A stretch of DNA of 64,000 nt from Liolophura sinensis (GCF_032854445.1 NC_088298.1:8421504-8485503); one strand, 5' to 3'. Counted from the stretch's first letter, positions 36,139 to 49,562 are shown. Made by a program: numbers and translations. The notes: a model not told the origin generated them from the sequence alone.

Positions 36139-36234
36139 GCTTATCCTGCACAAGTGGATAAATCCCTAAGGGAATTGCGCGCGACGTTGGGAGAGACGGT
36201 GTACAATGACTTTTACATTTTCATCGGCATATTG
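36139..36234 (+). CDS. candidate internal exon, 32 codons, unknown protein
   Basis: A strong acceptor with pyrimidine tract (TTTTCCATTCTTCTATAG) precedes 36139. The frame is phase 0 at both ends and reaches a donor TTG|GTAATT after 36234. About 56% of third positions are G or C, whereas the flanks are clearly AT-rich. The peptide has a charged helix-like part (QVDKSLRELRATLGETVYND) then a hydrophobic end (FYIFIGIL). Unspliced, the frame would stop ten codons later. Phase 0 is compatible with the 14.2 kb start exon and with 35711-35853. A further phase-0 candidate with stop lies at 37866-37961 after a TGCTCTGGTCTCAG acceptor, but it has no codon bias. Family unknown. Confidence 0.35.
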
Positions 36235-37389
36235 GTAATTCAAACTCGGCTGTTTTGTCGCCGGTGAGAATGTGTGCCTGCCTTTGTGGGAAATTTGTGC
36301 GGGAAATATTCTGGTCTCTCTCAAATCTATTTATTTATGGGGAACAGTATATCAGCTTTATGGTGGGTTAGGTGGGAGTGAGGGATGCCACTTCTCGGAA
36401 CAGCCATATAAATTGTGATCCTGCTGGAAATATATACACTAACCGAACCTAGGTTTCATAAAGTTTGCCAGAAATGTGTTATTGGCTCACAGTTCGATAC
36501 TACTTTTGCATCGCGACGTATCTGATTTTCCAATGATAAAATTCTCTTGAGAGAAAAAAACAGCGTTTCATCGTAACCAGAATGAAGCGTAAGTGAATTT
36601 GGTCGGTGAAAGCTGAAGAGAGATGGCAGACGTTGGTTAAACATCAAATAAATGCTATTTCATATTCCGTCATCCCCCCTCCCCCTGAAAAGAAAAAAAT
36701 GCAATAGAATATATCATTTCCGATTGTAAATAGGGATACCAGATGGCATCTATTTTAATATCCAAACAACAGGAATGTTTCTTTCAAATCACGCATAGGC
36801 TCCCTTGTAGCATTCTGTCGAAATTTGGATATGAAAAATTCATTTTCGAAACCGAAAAAAGCCAATAAAACGGACCGTCGTGATTTTCAATTTCGATTTG
36901 ACGATGAGCTAAATTCCGAAGGTCCCAAGAACAATTATCCAGAGAAAAAATGTTTCTACACGACACGATCACGCAATATGGGTTACAAAATACCTGAAAT
37001 GTGAAGATGCCAAACGTTAACCTTGCAGCCTAGTTTTCTAATCAATCTTCTTATCATTTACCATTATGTTACAGAAATCGCCTTTGTTTTTTTTTCTTGG
37101 TCATGAAAAAAAAGGCAATGCAAACCGTTGTAGAAAAAAAAAGACTATAACGGAAGATGATAGGACAATAGCGGGCTATGTCTAACGTGCGAAAATCGCA
37201 TGTATACCTCGCCTTGTAAGTTTCCATATTAGAGCAGTTCCGATTCTAACTTTTGTTTAGTTCAGTTTAGTTCCAATTTACAAACAAACGACCGTTCTCA
37301 TAAAGAAATGCTGAATGTGTTACAGAACTTCTGGCATTCTGTTGGCTTCTACACACTATGCATTAGCCTTTAGTGCTTTATTTATGTAT

Positions 37390-37420
<31 letters not shown>

Positions 37421-39149
37421 TTTCTTGCATCTTTTTATTTTCATCGTTTTGTGACTTGAACGGTACAAACCAAAACTGACAATAAACTGATTTGGATCGG
37501 GAATTACTGTACTACGCGATTGATCAATATTGGATGTGTTTTACCGTAACCATAACAAACTTGGGAACTAAGACTCTAACTTAGAGTAGGGTTTTATCGG
37601 CCTCCTGTTAAATCGTGACTTTCGCACGAAGAAAGGGACATATGATATTAGCAATCGTCTTTCATGACGTTTTGAACATTTGTGATTAGAGTACATCACT
37701 ATGTGAGTATTGGGAAGGTCAAAGGTCGTCCTTTATTTGAGAACGACCATACACTGCAAGAAAAATATATTTCACCACAATGAAATAACATTCTCCAGGT
37801 TGGAGGTGCCATTGTGGAAACGTATATATTTTTCAGTGTATATGCTGTTGTTGCTCTGGTCTCAGGATCACGATGTTGTCATAGACGCAACATCTCTTTA
37901 CGACGGACTGGAGTCAGATTTAGTCTTAACTTTAAAGCAATTTACAACGATACAATCGTGACACCTTCGGAATAATCAATGCAAAGACATGTCAAATGAA
38001 AAAAACGTCAAATGAAACCAAGGGTTTAACTGTATATTTCAGTTCAGGAATAAATACCACAAGTTAAGACTAAAGTCTGACTTATAGTCTAGGACACTTT
38101 TGAGATCTTGGGACTACAAAGACAAAGCCAAAACTAATTTAATGAATGAACTAATTTGGTATCCTCTCGGGCATATCAATTTTAAGAGTAAGACCTTGTT
38201 CTTAGCAAATAAACCATTCGGGAAAATTACAAAATAAAACGTCGTAAGAGAAAATATGAACTTTTTTGGTGAATTCATCCTTTAAAACTAGAATTAGTTG
38301 CCAGGTATCAGGATTCTGTGTTATGTAATTATGCACTTTCATTTTATACTTCGTTTTGAGTGCTGATGTAAATGCACAGACAACATGTTCGTCGTTTGCG
38401 TGTGTCGTCAGCTAAAAGCAATACTACATGTTTGGTTCTTCGAGCGGTCATCTCTTTTTTGCACCCTAATCGTTGAACACATTCGCTTCCATGATCAGTG
38501 ACACTGAGACTAATTTCTGGCCACCATGTTGTCACTTTGGAGAATTGATTGTCGGTCCGTCTAATCTGGGAAATGAATATGGAAAGCAAGTGCCGGGAGG
38601 AAGATTTAAGACCATTGTCTGGTCCAGGTCAGCTTCTATTTGTATACACCTTTGTGTTATGCCCGGCAGCTGATATCCGGTCCAGCGTTGACGTCACTTG
38701 GCAGGTTTTGTTTGGCTGTTGCACTCACAAATCGTAGACATTTTAGATTCTCTTGATATATTTGACGAAATGGACATTTTGCTTTTTTTGTAAGTAAACG
38801 CATACTTTATTCGCAAGAATGCGGTTGCCTTAGAATTCAGTGGACGAATCTTTCATGTGGCGGGCATATTCATCATACAACGAAGGCCATAGCTATATTT
38901 CCGGGGCCCAATTTGCAAGCTGTTTCTCTTACCGGATGTGTTTAATTTTCCTATCCAGGCTCTAAGTAAAGTATGCGATCCCCATGTTCAACTTTCCTAC
39001 CCTCCTTTAGAAATGAACTGTACAAAAATCAAAGGGATGGAGACATTTTGCAGCTTGTACGTGATTTGACCTGTCACATACATAAGACTCCTGAAGGAGA
39101 ATCGCCACTTCATGCCTGCAATACTCCCAATGTGGCCTTAAAAACAGTG
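36235..39149. other. no confident gene; (TTTA)n tract
   Basis: A perfect-to-near-perfect (TTTA)n microsatellite occupies 37378-37424 without SINE body. TGACGTCA lies at 38689-38696. A possible terminal exon is discussed with 36139-36234. Confidence 0.5.
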
Positions 39150-39368
39150 TGATAGACGTACAGCACAGAGAGTAAAATCAGATCGGCGACGACAGAGTGA
39201 TAGTTTGCAAATTGTTATGCGTAAACCTGTGAAAAATGGCCTGAGTTAGGGTTTTATACCAACTGTTCACGTAGATGTTTAAATAGCAGGAAGTTACAGT
39301 CCCCTAGCACCATGGCTTAGGTAGAATTAAGTAAAAAAATACGCGGTGATGTCAGTTTGCAATATATT
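39150..39368 (-). repeat. dispersed repeat R1, most complete copy
   Basis: On the minus strand: TTTACTTAATTCTACC, TAAGCCATGGTGCTAGGGG, GTGAACAGTTGGTATAAAAC, CTATCACTCTGTCGTCG and TTTTACTCTCTGTGCTGTAC. It extends further at the 5' side than the 34.4 kb copy, and that extension is shared with 50567-50758 and 33996-34056. Confidence 0.75.
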
Positions 39369-42300
39369 AGACGTCAGTTGTCCGTAGTCAGATGTTGAAA
39401 TGAAGGCAAAACAAATCGACAAAATAGTAATTTGTTGCATATTTATTACAAAATTTTACATGAAATATAGGCTTAAGTGTTAACAATTGCTTATGACCAG
39501 GGGCTTTCATAAGAGATGAGAACAAATATGTGAAGTTGCACAGATATATATATATGTATCTGTGAAACAGATGAGAGGCCCAGAATTTCCAGAAAACATG
39601 CGCCATCCTACAGTAATGTTATAAAACCACGGCCTACAGACTGAATATCTCTCTTGCGCTCTCAATATTTGACGTTAATTAACCCATACCTCTATCTAAC
39701 AGATGTCAGAGACCCCAGGGAGTTGGATCACGTGACCATTTTACCTGTCATTAGCGCCAGTCGAAAATCTCTGATGGGCAGCGTCATTATGGAAGTCTGA
39801 TGACAACGACACGCCATATTTGCTGAGCAATAGAGAATAGACCAGCAATCAACAGCCGTGTAAGGCAATACCGTTTAAACGGAATGCCAAGTCTCTCGAG
39901 ATTCCGCGAGAATTTGAGGAAATAAGTCGATCACGTGATTCTAATATCTTTGATCTAATCTTACGCTTGATGATTGCAGACACGTGACATTTATAACTAT
40001 TTGCTTTGTTTCACACATAGATTATGTTTCTAAAAGCAGTATCCCTGATGCTGATCTCGAATTTCCTATAGCTGCTACAGAACTAAATTTGCCTTCTTGG
40101 AAATCCGAAAATTCTGAAAACTTGCATTGTTTATTGTACGGGTTAACATATAGCCTCCTCTGCCCTAATAAAATGTTATTATCTTATTATTTTTCCTGCT
40201 AAACAAAGTCGATTTTCCTTCCTATTTTGATCAGGCAATATATATCGGGTTTTTAAACATTTTCTGATGTCTGAAGGGAGTTTTACTTCGTCTAGCATAT
40301 TTTCCAAATTATAAGTATACGATTTGGCGATCACCTTGATTTTAAGATATATCAAACATGGTATGATATACCAGCACTAAATGTAAAGCTATAACTGCGA
40401 GCAGAGTGTACTTGTTGACAAAGGGTCACACGTAACCAGCAAAGTCTGGCACGTTGTCGGTTTATCTCAGTTAAGGTTTTTTTTCACTAAGGTTTTAAGC
40501 CTCTTGCAAAAGTTAATCATCCAGCACCTCAAGAAATCTTCATACTCAAAACCTCCATGATATATATGGTCACTCGTCTGACATTTTACTGCGCTTGCGC
40601 AACTTCCAGTGGGTACCTTAGTCCCGTCTTATGAACAGGTGTGGCTTGTTGCTGTTGACAATTTCAGTCGATGGCGCTCGCGAGCTACGAGAGGTTCCTT
40701 TGATTGATATGAGAAGATTAAGTATGGGATGCGGGATATTGAAAAGGGCCGCGGGAAAGCGACAGTGACAAAGTGTTAGCAAAGGCCAAGCCTATTACAA
40801 TTCTTGTGATATCGTATCTTACGAAATCTGTCTTGTCTGGACGTCGAACTGGACGTCTCCGTCTTCTGGTTATCTGTCGTGATGAACGCCCAAGTCTTCT
40901 GACATGCTTACGTCTTATGGCTTGTAGGGATGTACCGAGAGACAAATGGTACAGTGGAATCCGTTGCGTGAAGGAGAAGGGTGAAAAAGAAAGAAGGATG
41001 AGGATGGGGGAGGTGGGTTGTGTAAGGTTGGGAGAGGTGGGGGTGGGTAATTACTAAGTCTCGTCCGCTTCCCTTTGAGAAAACGAAACATTCCTATAAT
41101 TAAAGTTCCGACTATATTCGAGTCACGAGATGAAAATAAGTGGAGAATGTGGTAAGGAGTACATTTCAACTTACACGCGTCAACTAACACTTGTTCTTTA
41201 AGAAGAAAGAAAACTGCTTGAATTTCCAAAGGTATAGCTATTAAAGATGTCGTCCTTTTTATAAAAGTACTTTTCTCTTTTCTTTACGCGAGACATTTTT
41301 TAGGTAATCCTACGCATGTAAAAACCCCTTTATTTCTCTTCTCCCTTCTTCCCTCTACCAAAACGCCAATGATTCCTTACACCAAGTACCCATAAGTCGT
41401 ATCCTTTGCGCTTCAGACCCGTCCATTAATTCTAACTGCAAACAATTCAATCCCCCTCCCCCCACCATGTGTTTCCACCATCCACCCCTGCCACTATGAT
41501 TTGCTCTCCTCTTAGCCTCTTAATGAGGCCTCTGTCAATGGCCTTGGATACGATTCCTTGGACCCGTCACACACAAGATCTATATCTTCTTATATACACA
41601 TATTCCGGTGCATTAACCACATCGCTCTTTGTCCTTTGTTGCATTACAATCAATATGATGTCTTTGATCTCTGTATGATGTCAGACATTGTGTCTTCTGT
41701 ATGAAACTGTTGCTGTTGGCCCCTTCCAGACACAACTGCTGTAAACCCCAATAAACTAGCGAGATCCACGTCTACTCTACAAGGGGTCTGTCTTAGGTAG
41801 CATTTGCAAGCTGAGCCTGAAGTAAAGTGCATGGCAACTCACAGTGAAATCCTTCGTCGCCATGTGCTTCAGGCAACATTCCAACCGGTTCGTAAAATGG
41901 GTGCCGGTGGTGAAACACGGCATGGCCTTGTTTCAGCCGTCATAAGTGCAGCTAACATTTCAGTTCATCGTTACTGCATATATACGAATCACATTCAACT
42001 TTCACATGACCTAAATCTTATGCCAGCATAGATGTGAATAATATCACTACTCTGCTCATTCAATACTAATGCGAAATGAACCCCGTATTTTATTCGTTTT
42101 TAAATTTAATCACCGTTAATTAAGTGCAAAATTCACCAATTAAGTGAATAAATGGTATTTTTAACTGAAATGTTGTTTAGCTACTTAATATTTAATTAAT
42201 CCAGACGAGAAACAAGCCAGAAGCGTTATTTCCTTGCAGAAACTAATTTCTTCGTCCCTGCCTTTTAAGTTCGTGTCTAACAGGATCAACACATGGTAAG

Positions 42301-44550
42301 TGTATAATACCATTGATGTCTGACAAGTATTTCATATTATTAAGTGCTTGTTTTTCCGTAACGTTAGAATCCCAATATTTGTGCTTCTGTGCCAGCCGTC
42401 GGTATCCGGCTCTAGCCTATGTAGCGCATTGACTTACGCCATGTTCGCGTTAATGGCAGCTATTGTGACACGAAAAACAAACAACAACAATCTACACTAT
42501 CAAAGGCGGTCTATAAAGCTTTCTGTTGTCTCCACGTAACATGGGTATTTAATGTTTCAAACGCCCAAAAGCAAGCATTAGGTCTCACTTCCGTTTAAAA
42601 CAAGGCAATCGTTGTTGCTCCAATTTCCCGAGCTTGCCGCGTTCGTGCCTTCCCGCCGGCGCGAGTGGCGTCGCCATTGTGTAACTTCTAGTTTGGCTTT
42701 CACTTATTCATAGACCATCGTTTGCCGACCTGGGTCCGAGATGGGAGCCCCTATTGTGCTTGGCAGACGGCCTGCTGGTGTCCCATTACCATGTAAGGAA
42801 AGAATAGTTTTCAAAAAGAGGAGGTGGGGTTGGATTAAGCTGGTTGCTACCCAGTCAAACCTAGGTTGATTTAGCTGGACGACTCTTCCACAAAAGCAGC
42901 TGCCTGTACACAAGTCCCCGAGCGGAAGCTCTTGATATTAGTCGACGGCTGTTGCATTTATCAACGGTTTGCGGCATTGACATCTCTTACGTCCGTGGGG
43001 AATCTCAAGACCTGAAACGCGGACCGTTTGTCATATTCCGATACATCTCCCTGACCTGTCGAATAAATGATTTCCACTGCCAAGATATGTATCGCTACAA
43101 AACGGTCACTTTTTCTTTTGCGCATGTCTCCAAAGTCATTTTGTGAGTTTAGCCAAGCTTCTGCAACAGCATAGCTTTGTGGCCAGTCCCCCTATTTGTC
43201 ATACCCAGTTGCAAGGATGGTTGTTTTAGTGGCCGTATCAAAGCGAGGATTTTCTCTTTTTTTAACTCCCCTTTTTCTTTCCCAAAGAGCGATGGCATCC
43301 TGGAAGGGAAATGAGCGCAGTGGGATGATAGTTTGCGGACGATTTATTCGAATTATGCGGTCGAGAGGTAGTTTGATGACGCGTACCGAAGCCTAGCCGG
43401 GAGCCAGATCCCGTCACACCAGTGAGCGTTCGCTCGGATCGATGTGACTCCAACTCTCCTGGACAGAAATGCCCCCAATCCTTTAACAGCCGGATTAAGA
43501 CGAGAACAAGTATCGCCTGCTGCTTTAACCATTGTTTCCCAGCTTCGGAAATTCGCTGTCTTGCTTTCTCGCTGGCTCGCTAGACGTAGATACAAGTCTG
43601 GGGCTAAGTCGAACATGGTTTACTGATATGTCGACTGGCTCCTGATACACCCTCTTGCGAATACGTGTATAGACACCGGACGAAGCACAGGTAAACGAGA
43701 CTGGAGTCTGTCACCCCCAAAGCACATTAGCTTGGAGCGCTTGATTTAATATCGCCGACCTAAGACTGGTCTGGTATTTCGCTTTTGCCCGCGGGAGTAG
43801 TCCGACGAAGTTAAGATCCACACCTATTGTGTCTGCGCGTCTGCATCAGCGCCTCTGGCTTCGGGCCACCTATCTTGACTATAAGTTCCAATTGGACGGT
43901 CACTGAAATAGCTCTATTGGAGCTTCTAGCTGCCATCGGAAAACTGGATGGACTAGTCACTTGCAAAAAGTGCGTATAGACTATTTGCACTGATATAGAG
44001 CTCAACTGATAGAATTTTGAAAAACAGAGGAAATATACTTTCTTAATCTTGCAAGGAAAATAAGCTATTTGTAAGATACCACATTTATTCCGTACTGTCA
44101 TGAATTGCAAGAAATCTAAGTGTCATGTTCGACATCCGTATACCACTCGTCAAGTAAACAGATGCGTACCAAGTCAATCATCGCAATACTAATTTCCAAA
44201 ACAACTTAAAATCCCATTTTCCTAAAGGAATTCGTTAAAAACAATACCAAAAAATAGTAAATAAAGCTGATAAAATGTAAGAGAGAAGCAGGAAACAGAT
44301 TTCAGTGGTGCAGGGAAGACAGTCAATATTCCAAACATATCCTCACTGGCGCGAAGTAAGTTTTGAATTTTTGTAAAATGACGACATGCACCGCACATGC
44401 GTGTAATAGAACTCGGAAAACACTACACGCAATGAATACAAGTATGTATGATATAATCAGTGTTCTATTGGGTTATTTCAAAAAAACATAAAAAAGCGAA
44501 CAGAGCGATATATCGAAGAAAGATAGAAATTTTTTTTTGGAGGGTGGGGA
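39369..44550. other. no confident gene; GC-richer patch at 42.6-43.8 kb
   Basis: Two TCACGTGA palindromes lie 203 bases apart (39728-39735 and 39931-39938). A palindromic AT word sits at 39540-39561. A 56-base stretch 42240-42295 is bounded by TTATTTCCTTGCAG and ATG|GTAAGT with one open frame, and an ATG at 42741 opens 17 codons to a GTAAGG donor. Either could be chance. The patch from 42.6 to 43.8 kb is GC-richer with several mid-length open frames on both strands but no consistent bias. Confidence 0.4.
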
Positions 44551-44668
44551 CTAATCCTGCTTAAGCCATGGCACTAGGGGTCATGTAATTTGCCACTATT
44601 TATGAATTTGCATGAACAGTTAGAATAAAACTAGTTTTCTCTCTATGCTGTACGTCTTAATTATATTC
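44551..44668 (+). repeat. dispersed repeat R1, internally deleted copy
   Basis: CTGCTTAAGCCATGGCACTA, then GGGGTCATGTAATTTGCC and GCATGAACAGTTAGAATAAA are joined to TCTCTATGCTGTACGTC. The CTATCACACTGTCGTCG block is missing. Confidence 0.7.
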
Positions 44669-47473
44669 TTACAGAAATTCCGCCACTGTTTTTACGTATG
44701 GATTTACAAATACATATTTACAAATTTGTATAGAAGCTTCCATTGTTTCGGTACAGCGTTATATTTTCTGTAGGGACCTTTATTTTGATCGATACTGGGG
44801 TAGTGTAAATTATTTACAGTATTTTTTTGTGTGTGAGGGCCTTGTGGAAGGGCAGTTTCCCTGTAAATTGACAGAGTTGTTATTATTATAATTATTATTG
44901 TTTATGACCGTTTGCTTCACCACAATGTACCATCTGATCCCTTGATGAGAACTGAAATATTTGACATATAAATAAGAAACTATAATAGAGTCAAATCATT
45001 AATATGAATAAGAAAATAGCGAAATAGCGAAATAGCGAAACAAAAAAAAGTTTTCTGGGTATATAAAGTAACACAAACAAGCAAACTGAAAATTTTGTGA
45101 CCGGTGACGTAACGGTCTGTTCTGTAATTCCAAAAGTGTAGGTTCACGAGAGAAATACATAGAGCTGTAAGTGTTTAATGCACGGACATGTAAATTGGAA
45201 TGCTTACAACAATTAGTTTACAACCGAAGAAATATCATTTTTATTAAAACTCTTCTTCCATCATAGACTCACTTTTATTTAAAGGCCAAGCAAAAGATTC
45301 TACTGGTTCTATTTTTTTTTTTTTGGAAACAATCGTTTCTGTTCTGTTTTCTGTCCTTTTCTGTTTTACTGATGGAATTTCTTTGAAGTAAGACTATTTG
45401 TTTCCGTTGCATATATTCACGGGTTTGATAGATTGTGATTTCGCAGTGGTACTGAATAATTCCGTTGCCTGCAATGACTCAATCCATCATATACAATACT
45501 GGAATTTCTGTAAAGTATTGTAAAATTATCATCCGTCAAATACTGTTAGATTATTGTCGGAAAACAAAGCATTTACTTGTAAATTATAGTCACCTTCCAA
45601 TTTATGTCCGGCAGAGGCTGGATGACTTATTTTGAGAAACGGCATCGCTAAATCTGTTTTATCTACTCCGTGTCTATGGTTCAGCATATCAGAATCATGT
45701 CTTATAGCAAAGCAAGTTTTCCCGTTTAGCTCACTAACTATACGGAAATGTTTGCATTGCGCTGCTGTTACGTATGTAAAACTGTCGCTCAAGTAAAAAT
45801 CATTATGTGGCATATCTATACAAGAACAAACACACAAGCTGCACATATGCCCTACAAACAGCTGTGCACTTTCAAATATAGGGTTGTTAGATTTTATCTT
45901 AAAATGGACGTTTTTATCGTGAAATTACTGCTGTAGGCGTGGTTATGAAGATGAGATAATGCTTTTTGTTTCTTTTTGTTTCTCTTTTTTTGAGGGGGGG
46001 GGAGTGAATATAGAATAAATGTAATACGATTTATATATGTCTAGTTAACACGCACGCCACACGGTAGTGTAGAAGGCGGGACTACAACCGTCACTGATAG
46101 CAAACTGCATATGTGATTCCGCATTGTGTGCCCAGTCCCCATCCACAACGCTTTTCTATTCCACAGCTAGAAGAGTTCGTCACATTATATACACTCGCGA
46201 CCACCAACCTGGCTTGAAGTATTTTCGCAGTAGGGAAGCTTAACTATTCGGAGCCCTGGAGTAAGCTGAGCTAGGAACACCACCAGCCTATTGGTTGTGC
46301 ACCCAGCCAGGCAGGCTTCTCAGTCTCCGTCTACTCCCACCACCCTGCTTATGCATGCACGGATTGAATCGACTGGGGCCGTCTACTGTTAGTACGAAGC
46401 TGTATATACACATAGCTCAAAGTTGACCTGCCGAGGCATTTAAGCTTCTCGGCACGGATGTAATTCAACCTGAACGCGGCTTTTGATGCCGTTGTTTTCT
46501 GCCAAAAGGGTCGAAGCTATCCCCCTCTTTTTGCCTCTTGGACAATCTGATAGCGTGTCGTCAGCGCTCCCCTCCCCTTCCAGACTCCGCCTTGCTGTTA
46601 AGATCTCTCTACCTCCTTTGCCGAATTAGCGTTGTTTCGCTGAAGTCTATGTCCATTAACCACGTCGTCTGCGTGTAAAGCGTTCATGCTCCGTAATGAA
46701 CTTTGCATGGCCTTCCAACGCTCACGTGATCTTTCAATAGGTTCGTAAAGTCGTCTGCTTCAATGGAATATTGTCCGTAGCAGGGAACTGCACAAGGGAA
46801 CCAGCGTTACCAGCCGCCCAGCTCATTGGAATATCGGCTCAATAGCGGGGCTAAAAACAGGGCTATGAAAACTATTGGCAAGGACAAGATTGCTGCGACT
46901 TTTACAATCACCACTGGAACATCTCCTGGAGTTACCAGGACGTTTTAAAATAGCCTAAATCCCGCACAGAGCGAATTTGCGGGAAGTCTACACTCTTGTG
47001 TTCACAAGCAAGGTTTTCGATTCTTATCTGTGATACTTTGGTGGAAATCGTGTTGTAGATCTTACTCATGGATACCGGCACATATTCCCGTGATGTAACG
47101 CATAAGTGATGCAGTGTGAAGTGAAGCGATCTGCGTTCACCTGAAAACTTCCGGGATATTTTATTATTATTATTATTAATTTACCAAGAAAAATTTTGGT
47201 GCAGAATGGATACAGGCAAGCGTTGTGAATTCCATGCAAACTTGTCGTGCCGGATAACCCATGTGGCCCGGAGGTAGAAAGTGCCACTTACCTCCAAGCA
47301 CTCCACTGATCTCACCGGGATAAATCTCGCGTGATATCAGTGATACTCAAACCTTCGAAAACGTCGCATCTAGCGGTGAGCCTTACGCAATGCGTGATTA
47401 AGTCTTGTGCCACAACCATTTAGGTCTCCGGACGAGGAAGAGTTCCGCCAATGCCGTGAGAATCTTACCTGAC
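44669..47473. other. no gene body; possible 5' region from about 46.0 kb
   Basis: AT-rich with T runs to about 45.9 kb, then a G run at 45994-46002. From about 46.0 kb to 47.45 kb the sequence is GC-richer and lacks long frames, as expected of a promoter and 5' untranslated region for the 47.47 kb candidate. TCACGTGA lies at 46722-46729 and a (TTA)n tract at 47160-47180. On the minus strand a consensus donor GAG|GTAAGTG lies at 47290/47289. Confidence 0.4.
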
Positions 47474-47548
47474 ATGGCCGAGTCTGGAACTCACGGGTAC
47501 TGGAGGCGAAAAATAGAACGATCCCGAGATGCATGGAGACTGGTCAAT
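47474..47548 (+). CDS. candidate first coding exon, 25 codons, unknown protein
   Basis: ATG at 47474 (context GACATGG) opens 25 codons ending exactly at a consensus donor AAT|GTAAGT, in phase 0. GC content is about 55%, against an AT-rich sequence immediately downstream. An in-frame TAA lies at 47399-47401 and no in-frame ATG falls between. A minimal upstream ORF (ATG CCG TGA, 47451-47459) precedes it. The peptide begins MAESGTHGYWRRKIERSRDA and is strongly basic, with two Trp residues after the first. No signal peptide is present and no family is recognised. ATG-to-GTAAGT pairs do arise by chance, so the call rests on context, composition and the GC-rich leader. Confidence 0.45.
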
Positions 47549-47905
47549 GTAAGTTGATATTACTTTGCCAGATCGCCTGGCGACTCACTCTCGTAAAATT
47601 GCAGCTGTACAAAACACATATGACGCATTCCACATGCCTTTGACATTTCTCACTTTCAAGAGTCCATGCTTTGCTTTTATTGCACTAGACCCTGCACATG
47701 TTATGACCTTTAGCTGACGTTTCTCGTTCCTTCGTTTTGAGTTTCTAAGCTTTTCTCACGTTATCATTATTGCCAGCGAAACGAGAACGGCTTGTATGAC
47801 TGATAACTGCACTTTATTAATAAAGTCGCTGTTCCACTCCGCGTGTCTATATAGTGTCTGTATATGTACATATATAAAAACACGTTATATAATTTATAGA
47901 CTGTA
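47549..47905. other. intron-like sequence, nothing else seen
   Basis: Follows the GTAAGT donor; no acceptor-flanked frame is visible. Confidence 0.4.
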
Positions 47906-48010
47906 AAGAGCTCTCGTTGGCTCAGTAACCAAAAGGCAACTTCCACTGAAGATCATTTAATCTTAGCCAATAAGACCGCGTATTTCAACCCCATTCGATC
48001 CCAGGTGGAT
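47906..48010 (+). repeat. tRNA-like sequence, probable SINE head
   Basis: An A-box-like CGTTGGCTCAGTAACCAAAA and a B-box-like CCATTCGATCCCAGG are spaced about 65 bases apart. That is slightly long for a tRNA but normal for diverged SINE heads. No body from the main SINE family follows. Confidence 0.4.
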
Positions 48011-49449
48011 CAACACCAGTAATGGGTATATCTAGAGTCTAGAGTGCAAATCAGTTAACCACCAACATATCAGAAAATATTCAATCAAAAGGAAATCCAC
48101 AATAGTTTTATGTTTACATGTCAAGCGTTAATTTTACAGTTTAGGGTGGAGAGTGAGGCAGTAGGAGAGTTTTTTGAGTGAGGGTCAGGAGGGGTGAGGT
48201 GGTGTGAGGCGTTGATGGGCGGATGCAAATTGTAATGGTGGTGTAATTCTGTCCATGATACAGTTAACAGTGATCTGGTTATAGTACAACCCACTCAACC
48301 ACATATGTATTCAAACTGATGACCAGTGGTGGGCGAACACATTCTGTTTTAAACTCACTTGAGGAATGAACGTCACATGCGGAAAATCTGAGTGTATTGT
48401 GTGCACCTTAGTCGTTTCAAGAACACGTAGCTCATTATCGTTTAGAAATGCTCAGAGATTATCAGCCAAAAATAGATATAGCAGACAAGAAATCGACATG
48501 TACAATTATCTCTAGCCGCTTTGTTAGCGCGATTTGCCTGGACAGCATTGAACATATATATATAGAGAGATATACAAAAGAGTATTTCTGCATCAGCATT
48601 CTGGTGTAAATTAGCAATTACTTAACGTCGAGAACTGTAAAGATCCAGTCTTTTGCTTCGTTTTATTCTTGAGATTAACCTCGCCGTTTGCATACGTGTA
48701 TTTCCAGGACGTTCGAAGACGCGTTTTATAGGGACATCAAAAACACCATTGGTTGTGTTTCCTTATTAATATTTCACGAAATATCAAAAATGTCATCATC
48801 AATTGCATAAGTACACATCGCGGAACACCAAAAAGCGACACCTCATCACCCTTTCCCTGTAATGAAACAACGGCCAATTCCTGTTGGTACGACATCCCGC
48901 AAAAACATCTGTGTCGTCTGTCACTAAGATCTATCCTTAAGTGAATGGTCTATGTAAAAATGTAGGATGTCAAACAATTTGACGTACCGACGGAAACAAG
49001 GACAGAGGGACGCATCGATTACAAGTGGTTGATATTCGTTGTTGATGGATTTCAATGCTCTCGCACGGGTATCCAAATGAGAATCCAAAAAGCTTACTGT
49101 GTTTTCGCAGTTACTCCCCGGCGAAACGGCTTTTCCTTGGCGTCCTGCTGTAGTAGGTGAATATTTATCGTAAATGTTTATATTAATATAATACCGTTTA
49201 TATTTCGTTGAGACCGTAAACACTGACTTTTATTTCCGAAAACTTTCGATCCAGTTTTACTGTCAGTTGCCATTTACTTCACATTTAATGGTATAGCTGC
49301 GAACGCCACGAAAGTCAGAGGTGGCGTCATTATTTTTGAGTTGGTCTAAGATACATACACCCCAAATGCTTTGCTCCTGGCGTTCGTTGTAAACTTTGCG
49401 CTTGTATCAAACTTACTTCTTAAAGCGATCACTATGATAGTAAGAAAAT
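48011..49449. other. no gene seen
   Basis: Includes a purine-rich GGGTGAGG-type patch at 48140-48230. No coding signal. Confidence 0.5.
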
Positions 49450-49562
49450 GTTTCTTTCTTTTTTTCTTTCTTTCTTTCTTTGTTTTTTGTTTGTTTGTTG
49501 TTGTTTTGTGTTGTTTTTTTGTTTTTGTTTTTGTTTTTTTTTTGTTTTTTTTTGTTTTTCTG
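49450..49562. repeat. T-rich low-complexity tract
   Basis: About 113 bases of T runs with regular C (first part) or G (second part) interruptions, CTTT-like then GTTTTT-like. It creates spurious Phe/Leu/Cys-rich and Lys-rich open frames on the two strands. Confidence 0.95.

Noticed and set aside
37378-37424. (TTTA)n tract as a possible SINE tail
   Set aside because: No part of the SINE body adjoins it; treated as a microsatellite.
42240-42295. 56-base acceptor-to-donor segment with one open frame
   Set aside because: Splice signals are good but a short open frame is expected by chance and there is no codon bias or partner exon.
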